DNA of 64,000 nucleotides from positions 168,980-232,979 of the forward strand of contig SSNU01000030.1 of NCBI GenBank assembly GCA_012064415.1, read 5' to 3'. The position numbers and the translations under genes are program-made. This document shows positions 38,989-50,801 of the stretch, in pieces. Source of the DNA: Gyrodactylus bullatarudis (Eukaryota > Platyhelminthes > Monogenea > Gyrodactylidea > Gyrodactylidae). The first letter of the stretch is position 1. Each line of letters opens with the position of its first letter. The notes under the pieces were generated by a model. The model saw only the letters and a program-made list of their open reading frames with translations. It was not told the DNA's origin and ran no database searches.

Positions 38989-40866
38989 ATGTTTTCTCAT
39001 AGAATATTATGGTCCTTATTATTTATATTTACAATAAACGGACAAAGTATTAGCATTGTTAAGGATGAGACAAGTCCAGTTGTCGAAAGACCAGGCTTGG
39101 CTGATAAATTTAATGCTCCACTACGAGGTCCACACGGTGTACCCCTGTCAGGTATGCACCTTGAAGAAACAGAAGGAGACGTTGAAAAGCCCGCCTTTAA
39201 TAATCTGATTGAAGAAGATTTTGAATTACCACCTTATGTTGGATTAGATGATGAAAATAAGCTGGTTAAAAGTGAAAGATTTCAGCCAGATAAAGAAGAC
39301 ATAATGCTTATTGATGGTAGCACACCAGCTGAAGGTACAGTTATTTTGAGATCCAACGGTAGATGGGGTTCAGTTTGCGATGATTCATGGAGTCTTGAAA
39401 ATGCCAATGTTGTTTGTAGATCTCTTGGATATCCTTACGCATTGAGGGCAACAACTAGAGATTACTTCGCTTCCAGTGGACATCGTTAGTCTCCTTTTAA
39501 ATTCATCAATTTAATTTAGATGAATACATTTTTGAGCATGTCAGGTGTAATGGTAATGAGACTGATATTAAAGACTGTAAGACATGGAATTATGAAAATT
39601 GCCGAGCCAGAGAGGAGGCTGGTGTCATTTGCCTGGATGATAAGAAGAGAAATTTTGAATATGACGTAAAGAATCCAACAATTCATAATGTAACCACATT
39701 AGAGGCTCAGCGAATGCGTCAAGTAATAAAAATTCTTCAAATTTATCTTTTCAGCAAGACTTCAAAGTTCACTTTGTGAAAGCCTATACAAATGGAGCGG
39801 GAATTTTAGTTGTAGACATGGTTGATGAAAATGCTTACGGAAGTTCGAATAGAATTTTCGGTACAATCTGCATTGATAGGTTTCAAGGAACCGAAGCTAA
39901 TGTCGCATGCAGGCAAGCTGGTAAAGGCATGGCCCACTCATATTCTCGAGTTGCAGTAACTGATCCAATTTTCAGTAAAAATAGCCCTCTTTTACAAATT
40001 GGTCACTGCTATGGAAATGAAACATCTCTTAATCAATGTGTTACTTTTGCTACACCAGAAGGAGTCCCATGTTCAACAAAACGATTTGCCATTGCAGTAA
40101 GATGTACTGGAACTCAGCTGAGTAAGTTATCTATAAATTTAACTTTGGTTTAGATCTGCCTGATCTTCAACCCGATGCTCAGATTCTTGAAAGAAGCACC
40201 TACGTCAGTAGAGTTTCTCTAAGACATTTAACTTGTGCTTTGGAAGAAAATTGCTTCCCTGAATCTGTCTATGGCCTTATAAACAGACTTGGCCAGAGTG
40301 CTCTTCAACAATCCAGGAGACTTTTGAGATTCTCCTCTGTGGTTTACAATGTCGGAACAGCTGCTTTCAAGCCTCATGCACCTAGAGATCAATGGGTTTG
40401 GCATCAATGTCACATGTAAGCATCTGGATTCCTAATCATAATTATTTTTCTCACCCCCAAAAGGCATTATCACAGCATGAGAGTATTCAGCAATTATGAA
40501 ATTGTTGACGCTGAAAGAAGGAAACTAGCTACTGGTCACAAGGCTAGCTTTTGTTTAGAGGATAACATGTGTAGGCCAGGTTATCGTAAAAACTTTGTTT
40601 GCTCAACGACCCTCTCAAATCGTGGAGACCAAGGAATTTCACCAGGTTGTCAAGATAACTACATGCACGATTATGACTGTCAGTGGATTGACATTACTGA
40701 TGTACCTCCAGGAAATTACAAATTCAATACTATTTTCAATCCTGACTTCTTGGTTCCTGAATCTGACTACAGTAACAATGCTATAACATGTGATCTTCGA
40801 GTCGAATCGAATCGTGCCAATGCTAGAGTATTCAATTGTAAACTAGCTCATCCAAGGAATCTTTAG
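38989..40866 (+). CDS. LOXL: Lysyl oxidase-like protein with two SRCR domains
   Basis: Exons 38989-39484, 39520-39722, 39755-40121, 40154-40415 and 40464-40866 give 576 residues. I chose the ATG at 38989 because it begins a signal peptide (LLFIFTINGQSIS); the frame is open further upstream from 38836 but that stretch looks like leader sequence. An acidic linker is followed by SRCR domain 1 (about 105-205, GRWGSVCDDSW), SRCR domain 2 (about 235-355) and the catalytic domain (about 356-576). The copper site WVWHQCHMHYHSM is intact. Lys469 (GHKASFCLED) and Tyr509 match the residues that form the LTQ cofactor. The enzyme oxidises lysines of collagen and elastin outside the cell and cross-links matrix. 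Two SRCR domains differ from the four of vertebrate LOXL2-4 and resemble some invertebrate forms. Three introns are only 32-35 nt. Confidence 0.95.
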
Positions 40867-40894
40867 ATTCAGTCTGAATGATTTATGACTAAAT

Positions 40895-40900
40895 AATAAA
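40895..40900 (+). terminator. Polyadenylation signal AATAAA of LOXL
   Basis: AATAAA 29 nt after the LOXL stop codon, inside the 172-bp gap to the convergent integrin gene. Confidence 0.6.
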
Positions 40901-40950
40901 TTACTTATATTGAAGAAAAAAATCTTTTTCTCATTATTTATAATACTGAT

Positions 40951-40956
40951 TTTATT
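40951..40956 (-). terminator. Polyadenylation signal AATAAA of integrin alpha
   Basis: AATAAA on the minus strand, about 83 nt after the integrin stop codon. It lies close to the LOXL signal, so the two convergent messages may end within a few tens of bases of each other. Confidence 0.5.
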
Positions 40957-41038
40957 TTTAAAATATAATACAATTCGTCATAGTGATGGTAATAGTAATA
41001 AATAATCTAGAAATATGTTAAGATCAAATTGATATTCT

Positions 41039-44000
41039 TCAAAAATCTGATAGTTTTCTAGGACCTCTTTTGCGTTTGAAGAATCCAGCCTAAAAATAGA
41101 AAAGATAAAAGTTGAATTTATTCTTTTTCGAACTTGAAAAACTTACAGCAATTAAAATGACGATCAAAATTCCCAACAAAACTAGACCTGCAATAACGCC
41201 GAGAGCCAAGTAAAGAGGCTTTAGCTTCGGGGGAATAGCGATTTTTCTCATATTATTGAACATTTTTAATTCAGTCTGAATAAAGAAATAATGAATTAAT
41301 CCAGGTATTTTTGCATCAACATGACACTGTATTTATAAACAAAGTTTATTGAACATGCATAGAAAGTACATCTTAATTTTTTATGCAATATGTATTTACT
41401 ACATAGTAGTTTTGCAAACTAATTCAAGAAAAATAGTTTTCACAGGTCATCTCGACAACATTTGTGTACCTACACAATATTTTGCATTCTGATAACTTAC
41501 AAATATCGTCAATTTGTTCGGAACTTCAAATTTCTGAAGATTTTGCATAGGAGAAATGTTGGTTGAATCAAATGAATGTAGTAATGTAAATCATTTTAAT
41601 AAAATAAATTAGATTTAAAACATAAGTACATTCTGAGTACAAAATAAGCTCAGATAATAGGATCAATAATCTAATTTAAGAATGCTTAGAAAAGCTAATT
41701 TAATTACTCCTGGTTAATGAGAGATTAAGCTTGTTGGCGAAACTCACTGAAGTCTTTGGCTGATAGTTGTCATGCATGACAATTTGAAAGTTTGAATCTG
41801 GATACCAAGCCGAATCAATGAGAAGATTTGCAAGGTGGATATTTTTGAACTGCAACCGATTTGTATCTTCCCATATTCTTGCCTCGAAAGATATCTTCAA
41901 TGGAGAGATTTTGTAGCTTAAATACTCTATTTCACATACGATTGGCACACATCGAACTTGTCCGTTTTTACAAGACTGGAAATAAAATATCTTAAACTAT
42001 TCACAATTCCAATATACAGATAAAAACATGTAGTAAATTACTAATAAATCATTATTGTTATTATTGGTTTGGTGTAATATAAAAAGTGGCCTTTGGTTTT
42101 AAATTAATTTTTCTTTTTCAGAATTTCTCATGCTACAATGTCCATTAGTTGTGTCAATTTCAGAAACAAGAAATTTCAGTTCCTTCTAGAGAGAAATAAA
42201 AATAATTTTTCCGAATTTGCTTGCCTTTAGATTGAAACATATTAAAATGTATTAATTTCTCTTACCAAATTAGTGACTAATTTATTTCCTTCTTCGAAAA
42301 TTTCCAAATTCTCCTGACTCATTGGATAAACTGGATTAAAATTAGTTGGGTAATCAACATTCTCAGCCAAACCGACAAACTCGTCCTTGGCTGTTGATGC
42401 TGAAAACAATTTTTTCTTATAGATGTTTGTAATTCGTCTGAGATTGTTGAAATTGCAGGTAACTTGGTTTGTTGATGAGGATGATGAAGATGATTCGTAT
42501 TTTGATTGATAAGTAACCCTTGGATATTCGAGAAGATATAACATGTACGGACCATGCTGTTCCTTGACATCCCCTGTTAACTCATATGGCCAATTAACAA
42601 CGAGTTTACTTTTTCGAATGCCTTCATCCGCCTTTTGACTGGTTAGCTAAAGTTTAGGAACGTATATTTAGGTATTTCATTATTTATTATGTGCTACATA
42701 CTGTAATGGTGTACTTAACTTTAGTATTTCCAACACTATTTTCTCCGCTCTGAGGTCCAACTGTCCCTGATACATTACCTGAAAAGTAACTTGTCGAGGG
42801 TTCTATTGTACTATTAATTTGAGAATCAGATACAGTTATAGAAAGAGTATTATTATTCTTCTTGGTTACCTTTGAGCTTTAACATAGACGTATAACTTCA
42901 TGTTGACTTTTTCCACTCTGGTCGGAAGTTCTTTGATTTTCTGCATGTTTCTGAATAAAAAATAAGACTCAAATTTCTGAATCAAATAGTTCTCCATGGA
43001 GCTGTTCAAGCGATTAACGTTGTATTCAATAATCGGGATTATTAACTCAGATAGAGGTGTTTAAATGATGTCATGGTTTTATTTAAATTTATGTCAATTA
43101 TTTTGAAAAGCCATCCGAATATGCTAGTATAATCTAAGAATTTAATCTTGATTTTTTACATTTTCCAGCTGTTTTTGATTTTAAAAATTTATCAGACTTT
43201 ATTTTAATCAACTTCAACAGAGGGAATCAAAACTTTTACTAGGATTAGATGAATGATCCTTGAGACAAAATCTCATATAAATTCCCAATATACAGAAGCT
43301 GGTAATAATTTAAATTGATAATTAATTAAGATTTCTTTTATTCATCTAAAATCAAGGAAAAGCTCTGTCTTTAAGGAAATGTTTATTTGAATGAATTCTT
43401 TTCAGAGAAAGTTTATTTAATTAAAGGGTTGTGTCTGGACATTTTTATTCCATTATTGAATATTTGTTTTAAAAGACATTATTTCTACTCAAAATATAAT
43501 TATCTATTGGTTAAAATAAGGAGTTAATATTAATACCTGTAAACTGTGGTATTGAAGAATGTAAGAGGCTGAGAAAATTCCTCACTGGAAGTTGGCAGAA
43601 ATTGGAGAATGCATTCACTGCTGGAATCTTGTGGTATGACCTCAGAAAATTTACACAAAGCAACACTGTTCTCAAGTTTATCTCCTTTAATTAATTTCTA
43701 AAAAATAGTGATTACTTAATTTTGAGTTTATTTCAAATTTATGTAACTAAAAACTCATATATATTGCCAAAGCTTACAAAGTTTGAATCTTCGAATTTTG
43801 TGAGCATGGATAAACCTTTAATAGGCTCTGCTCCATTATTCCTAACTGTCGCTCGCAATGATATAGGCTCTGCATTAATTTTATTGACATATATCACTGG
43901 TCCATCATTATCGCTGTAAAATAAGTTTTTAATTAAATTTAGATGACATTTAAACACTGTTTGAATGAAAAAAGTTGTGTTTATTGGAAAAAGAGAGAGT

Positions 44001-47000
44001 TTTTCATAAAAAACTTGAATGTGAATAGCCTCACACAGTACACAGAAGCAGTGTAGATTGAGGTGAATAAAGTTTTTTTTGCATTTTTTTCAAATCAACT
44101 TTCCTGCCTCAAGTGTGTAGTTTGGTAACACCCAAAGTTGTGATGATACTTGTTATACATTCCAATTACAACTTGATTATGAATCATCTCATTTTTATGT
44201 GTGAGTGAATTGCTGTATGAACTGCAGCTTAAAAAAATGCCTAGTATCTCACTGTCTAACTTTCTCACACACACACTGATCCATTTACATGTAGAAATGA
44301 AAAATTGAGAAGAATGTATGTATTCTCTCTATTCTTAAGGAGAGAAGCTGACGGTGTTTGTTGTAATAGAGTTGGTACTCAACCTGACGATAATGATATG
44401 AAGTATTTAGAGAAAATATATTGATTTTAATTTTCTCAGTCTCACAAATGAGCTAGTAAATCATTTTTATCATAATAACCTGAGAGTTGAAAAAAAGTAG
44501 AGAAAAATTCGTTTGATAAGAAAATACTGTTCTCTCTAGCACTTTCATTCACGTGAGCACAAATGCTGGAAATTGAATTGTTTTTCAGAATAGATCAATT
44601 CTTTATAAGGTCAAGGGTTTGGAATAATTCAACTTGAACTTACGACTCAACATCAAGAGTAATATCTGTTGACAATTTAAGGTTATCATTAGCTACTGTA
44701 GGCTCCTGATTTTCTCGAAGCTAAAAAGATAATTATGAATTAATAGATTGAGTATCTTAAAAATGATGCCAAGGTCATCGATGATCAATTCAATGAACAT
44801 ATATTCCACTGCAAAATGACAGTTGACTTACATTGATAAAAAATAGGTTTTCCTTTGAGTTTAGAGCTGGATAACTAGCTGGCGCTTTCAAGATCTGTTT
44901 ACCTTCCTGCTCTTGGTCCAAGGTCCATTTGAGGCCCAAGAGAATTCCATTCTGGCCATTGTCTAAGCCAGGATTCTACTCAAATTAATATTATTTTCAA
45001 GATCGAATGTGAACCCTTAAAGAGAATATTTTTACCCTGGTTATGAGTGTTATTGGTGTTGACTTTATTTCACTTGTCTGTAGATTGTGCTTGCAATTCA
45101 ACGAGAGAGGCTTGATGAGGAATCCATTTTTGCCAGAAATTTCTTCTAAAGATTTGATGTTTTTCGTCCAAAATCGTTTTAAATCATTTCTTATCATTTC
45201 AAAGGACTTTTCTCCTTCGATAAAGTTATTTGGCAATGGCCAATCAGATGTCTCTAGTGTTTCACTAGTCTTACGATAAAATTGAGATGTCCTGTTGATT
45301 TTCTCATTCCACCAATGAGCTTCAGGATTTAAATGGAGAAGTAAGCTTAATTGTGGACTCTTTGGAAAACATGTATTAGTTTGAGATTCGTAATATCCTG
45401 TTAAAATTATCGATTCACAAATTGCACCAGAATGATAGCCAGGTATTGAACCACAAATAATCCTCTTCTTCTCATATGAAAATGAAACACTAAATTGTTA
45501 GTCAATTATGATTACTTTAGGGCATTTTTGCCTAAAAATACTGAAACAGTATCTGATAACGGACTGCCAATTGTTAAATCCAAAATTTCATCACCATTTA
45601 AATCTATTTGATTCACTGAAAGAGATGAGCCAAACCCTGAATCCTCTTGAGTTCCAGTAATAATCTAGAATTGAATCATTAATCCCAGTTGATCTTACTT
45701 GCACAGGCTCATAAATTCTTCCCATTGATGATCCAAGATATATTAAGACTGATCCTTTTCGATCATTCGCTGGAGCACTGATGGAAAAATCTATAAAGGA
45801 ATTAATTCAATCAATAAATTTTACCATTATTTTACGATTATTAGAGATTAAATATTGCAAACTTATATTTTTATGAAAATACTCGGAAATAATAGCAAAT
45901 GGACCCCCATATGAGATATTTTCATTCTTTAAGCTTTCTTTGATCCTACTCCATGAACTCTTGACCTTGTACATATGAGAAGAATAATGTATAAATTATT
46001 ATTAATTTCAAGCGAACTTTGCAATTAGAAAAACTGTTTGGATAAGTATTTACAGTAATAAATAGAGACATATTTAATTGCCAGTATGTTAATCATAATC
46101 TTGATCTAATCAAGTTTCTCTCAAGTTCAAATAGAATTTCACATATTACATATTGCTTTCTTTCTCACTAAAGTTTTTCAAGTGCCCAATTGCACTATTT
46201 GCATGGAACAAACGAAACTAGGATAAGAGAATACTTGGTTATTTTTATTTCATCCTGTATCAATTCAAAAAGAGATGTAGTTCATCTATTCATCTTCTCC
46301 CCCTATGAAAATGAAGATCTCTTTATGCATCAAGTTGACATATGCTTCTGTTTATTCAAACTGTATTGTACTTTTTAAGACAATTTAGTACGTTTAAAAG
46401 AAATTATATGTATATCATAAGTAGTGTTTCTCTATATACACTAGATACAGTTAGCTAGCTAGTTTTAATGTGCAAGGTGTCGTACACACTTTGATTCAAT
46501 TGTACAGTAATATACCTGAATTTCTTACATAAGACTGATTCTGTGTGATCAAAACCTTACTTGGCCAAAATACACTTTTATCGTAGTTTGTACAAGTAGC
46601 TTTAAACACCTTCTCTATAATAAGACTTTTATCGTTAAAAAAATTAATTCAGTTTCACTAAATCTAAGACTTGCTAATACAAGAAGATGAGAACTGGTGA
46701 TTTTGCAGCAGCTAAGTTTGTATGGTCTGTTTAAAATTTAAATGTAGCATTTATCAAGACCAAATTCATAGTTAGTACCTTGATGTTTGTCTCCATTGAT
46801 ATCACCAAGCTTATTGAGTGCTGTTCCAAATAAGGATCGATCAGAGAGTTCTTGAGGAGGAAGGATTTCATAATAGAGTTCATCTTCTCCATAATCAAAA
46901 GGTCGTTCTCGGATATTTCTATTGATGAATACATGAACTGAACCATAACGACTATGACCAACTGATTTTCTATCCTCGTACACCAGCTGTTGTGGTGATC

Positions 47001-49076
47001 CAACGACCAAGTCATCCAGTCTGAAATCAGGAAAATGATTATTTTTTGCTTCATTTAGTGTATACTTTCATTTCTTTCCATAAGTTATGGATTTTGTCTT
47101 GGAATCTGTTTCATAGATGTTTTTCCTTGAAAATTTTCATTTAAACTGTGAATATTCACACATGGTTCAGGCAAAAAAGCAAATTCAACAGAAAAATATT
47201 CTTCGACACCTTACTTCCTTTCTCCTATACATAGTATCTATTAGATAGTGTAACAGGCTCATCTGCTACTCTCCGAGGTCATTAGGATTGAAAAAAAATG
47301 TTTGATCTATTTTCCTTACGAGGATACGTTGATAATTTTTTTAGATTTGAAAACTATCTTTGGAATTAAAATACATTCTAAAATAAAATTTATCTTTTTT
47401 CTATCTAGAAATACAAGTCAATGCCACCTGTTTAACTTCGACGCACGAAGAAGAGGAAAAGATTAAACTCGCTTCTTAATGACTCATAAATAAATTCTCT
47501 AATTATTTAGGGACTAAGTAAGAATTATTTTAATTTGATTGATTTTCCTTAATTTATTTTCTAAAGGATTTAGCCACATGATGTGGCTCACATCAACTTT
47601 ATTCAGTTTTTTTCGGAATTTCCAAACTTTGACTATGAATCGGGACTATAAACTTCCTTTGAACATTATTGAGGAAATTATTTAATTAAGACAAATAATC
47701 CAATATAGGTACCCTATTTTCTTTTTTAATGATAACAAGTGAATGATAAATTTCTCCTAATCATTTTACTATGTGTAGTGCAGTAAAGTTATCTCTGGCA
47801 TTTCTCTATAATGAATCATAAGGATTCTTATGATTCATTCTATTTTGTGTATGTCTGTGTATGAGGAGAAGTTTAATTAATCAAGAATGATTCTTTCAAC
47901 TCATATCTCCTAAGAGAGAGAGAGAGAGAGTCAGATGAATTAAACTAAATGTGAATGCGTAGAGTTTAAGTAATAATCCTACCTCACACTTGTCCAAACA
48001 TCTCTTGTCTAATTCCCAATAATATTCATTGATTGATATTGTTGAAGAATAATGTATTGCACATTTATCTTTCACTCTACTACTCTCTAGTCATTTATAC
48101 ACTCATACCTTAGACAAACAGAGAAATGTAGAACAAACATAACAAAATTGCATCAGGAAAAATGAAAAAATATAACTCACCCGTCATTGTTTATGTCAAT
48201 TAGAAGGAGAGATGATCCAAAAGCAGAGGCAAAATCTCTACCTTTTAGAATATAGTCAATTGATTCATTCTTGGAGAGAATTCTGACAATTCCTTCCGGT
48301 CCCCCAATTTCTGTATCTTCGTATTTTTCAGAGATTCCCGGACCTCCTAGAATAGTAAACTCAGTTTGAATCTTATCAATATTGAAGCTTGTTCCAGATG
48401 AGTATCCGAGCATTTGATTTGGCATAACTGATTCAGTACTGGATTTAATAAATGTTCTCAAATTATCGGTAATTTCTCCTATACCTCTCCCACTGATGAA
48501 CAATGGGGTTGACACAACAAAATTTTTATGAGAGTAAGCAGTACTAAAGCCAAATTGACAATTCCTATAAGTGGGTGGATGGGTTTCCGGTGAATTGTGC
48601 AAGTTAAAACACGATGAAGCTCTTATATCAGTGACTCGATTTGGGTTTTGTATATTTAAAAGAAAACAATGTCCAGTCAGGAGAACTTTCGAAGTTTCTG
48701 ATCGAGTATTTGGGGCACATATTATAAAATCATCATGAAATGGAACAATGGTTGAGCCTAATAAACTGTCTGTAAAATTTGAGCCAAGGAATGGCTTCTT
48801 CAAAATAGAATTTGTTAATTCATCACATTTAAGTGGAGAAAGTGAATTTTCTAAACATTTGAAGACTTTTCCATATTGACCAGCTCTAGGTGCTCCTATT
48901 AAATATCCTTTAGTTTTCTTAATGGAATCTGTAAACGCAGAAATAGCCGAGCCGAAACTTGATTGAGATCCCTGAATTTGAGTATCAATAGAATGTTTCG
49001 TGAAAATAAATGCATTGAGCTTAATAAAAACCGAAAAAATAAATTGTAACAAAAGGAAATAATTCCCTTGAAACAT
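41039..49076 (-). CDS. ITGA: Integrin alpha subunit
   Basis: Sixteen exons keep one frame and give 1,120 residues: 48181-49076, 46779-47020, 45699-45790, 45516-45664, 45036-45489, 44832-44975, 44644-44720, 43778-43913, 43537-43697, 42870-42950, 42702-42810, 42266-42646, 41748-41975, 41501-41533, 41147-41275 and 41039-41089. A signal peptide is followed by an FG-GAP beta-propeller with calcium loops (DINNDGLDDL, DINGDKHQD, DLNGDEILDL) and typical blades (LVVGSPQ, YGSVHVFIN, FGSSL). No inserted I-domain is seen. Thigh and calf domains follow, with a conserved CVPIVCEIEYL block near the membrane, then one span (LALGVIAGLVLLGILIV) and the cytoplasmic signature GFFKRKR before TGA. It pairs with a beta integrin for matrix adhesion at the cell surface. 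It is divergent from SPO11, with 115 bp between start codons, and convergent with LOXL. Confidence 0.95.
43914..44643. other. Integrin alpha intron, nothing else seen
   Basis: AT-rich intron of 730 bp between the exons coding for the central calf region. No nested ORF or repeat stands out apart from a short CA-rich run near 44.27 kb. Confidence 0.7.
47021..48180. other. Integrin alpha intron 1 with a GA microsatellite
   Basis: The 1.16-kb first intron interrupts the propeller just after the first calcium loop. It contains a perfect GA tract of about 16 nt near 47.91 kb and no nested gene. Confidence 0.7.
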
Positions 49077-49191
49077 CTGGTTTTATTTGCTGATATTTTG
49101 AAATGTTACTTAAAGAAAAATTTAAACAACTAATTTTTAGTTATTCAAACTTGTTTTATTGCTTATGACAGTGATCAATATTTGTAATTGA

Positions 49192-50214
49192 ATGATTAAA
49201 GTTATAGAAAAGTTATTCTCAGATCTTCTCAATTTTATTTGTGGTATTACTCTTGCTTGTCCAAAGAAAAGTTTTGTCTATTATATTATCAATCAAAACT
49301 TACCTAAAATGTCCATGATTTTATTTATATTGAGCAATATTCACGAATGTTTAATTAATAATTCAAAAATTTCGAAAAGAGCATTATATTACAAAGCTCC
49401 TAATTTGTTCAAAAAATACTCGTATATTGATAGTTTAATTGAAAAGATTTGTAAATCATTCGTATGTGCAAGACTTGACTTGAATATAGTAAGTAGAATT
49501 TTGGACTAGATTCTAGATCACTATGGAAAAAACTAAAATTTTTGGTAACTTTCAAATCGATATTGACAATGAAGTTAAAACGATAAACTATCCTGAGACC
49601 TTCACATATGATATGTTGGAAAACATTTCAAGTAAGTTGATAAAATTATTGAAGCATTTTCGACTAATTCTAAAATTGTTTTAGTTGTTGAAAAACATTC
49701 CATATTCCAACGTATTTTTGAGTCAAATAAGTATAGCGATTGCATAGTTGTGACATCTTGTGGGTATCCAGATTTCTTAGCTAGATGTTTATTGCAAAAG
49801 TTATCATTAATGAATGCTAAGCTCAAATTTTACATAATTGTGGACTGTGATCCTCATGGTTATTCTATTTATATGACTTATAAATATGGTAGCAATAAAT
49901 CTTCAATGTATTCGGATGACAAAAATCCGACAAAATGTTCAAAATTAAATTTTATTGGATTGACAATCAAGCACCTTGAAAAGTATCAAATCAATTTTTC
50001 CCATCTAATAAAGTGTTCGGACAAGGATTTAACCATACTTGGAAATATTCTAGAAAGTAGATCAATTGAAAATGAAACGTTTTTTAAAAATTCGGCCAAA
50101 GACCTCATGAAAACAAAGTTGAAAGCTGAGTTGGAAGTTTTTGATACCATATCAGGTGATTTTTTCACATCAATATATCTCAAAGATATTTTGAATTTGC
50201 CAATATACCTGTGA
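49192..50214 (+). CDS. SPO11: SPO11, meiotic double-strand-break topoisomerase-like protein
   Basis: Exons 49192-49488, 49517-49631 and 49685-50214 give 313 residues. The N-terminal winged helix carries SKRALYYKAPNLF, where Tyr67 corresponds to the tyrosine that attacks DNA in Spo11/TopoVIA. The Toprim domain has the metal-binding Glu140 (IVEKHSIFQ) and Asp191/Asp193 (VDCDPHG), followed by SIYMTYKYGS. Domain order and C-terminal end match animal SPO11; the protein is short mainly because the N-terminal extension is reduced. SPO11 makes the breaks that start meiotic recombination in the germline nucleus, usually with a TOPOVIBL partner not seen here. A stop lies directly before the ATG at 49192. 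AATAAA at 50231 supports the stop at 50212-50214, although that stop overlaps a GTGAGT. Intron 1 is only 28 nt. It is head to head with the integrin gene. Confidence 0.93.
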
Positions 50215-50230
50215 GTAGCAACATAATTAA

Positions 50231-50236
50231 AATAAA
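50231..50236 (+). terminator. Polyadenylation signal AATAAA of SPO11
   Basis: AATAAA 16 nt after the SPO11 stop codon. Confidence 0.6.
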
Positions 50237-50801
50237 AGATTGGCAAGCAACATGAGAATTTTAATTCCTGAAATTAGTAATTTTCAAAATTAATCTACTG
50301 CTTGAGTTCTCTTCGTTATTGATAATGGTCAGATTACTTTTTGTAACTATCATTGAAATGAAATATGCATTGAATTACTGGTTAGAATTTCATTATGGAA
50401 TCTAATAAATTCACATTTTTTTCTGGTTGATCGAACACACTCTACCTATGAGAACTTGATAATGCAACACGTGTTCTCAGTATATTGTGACCAGTTCCTC
50501 TGTGAAGGCCACTCTGTCTTTCCAAGATTTTATGAAGGTATTTCAAAATGTAATTAACACATATTCTCATTTCATTCACGACGCTAATAAAAATAAGAAA
50601 TCCCTTTCTTCTCTCTTCCATGAATCAAAAATGCTCACTTCTTTACTCTTGTACTCCTATTCGTAATATAAATATTTTCGAAAGTAAATGATGAAACATT
50701 TTATTGCTACATATCAGAATATAAATAATAATAATACAACAATAATCGTAGAATGATGATGAATGATACCTGTTATTCTGTTATGAATTCATTTTATATA
50801 A

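Noticed and set aside
42137..42185. Possible extra integrin exon with a good acceptor
   Set aside because: No donor gives a usable phase: the one at 42136 leads straight to a stop in the next exon. Joining 42266-42646 directly to 41748-41975 keeps the frame and restores the conserved Cys block.
47909..47926. GA microsatellite
   Set aside because: Real, but an ordinary simple repeat in an intron; not counted as a separate finding.
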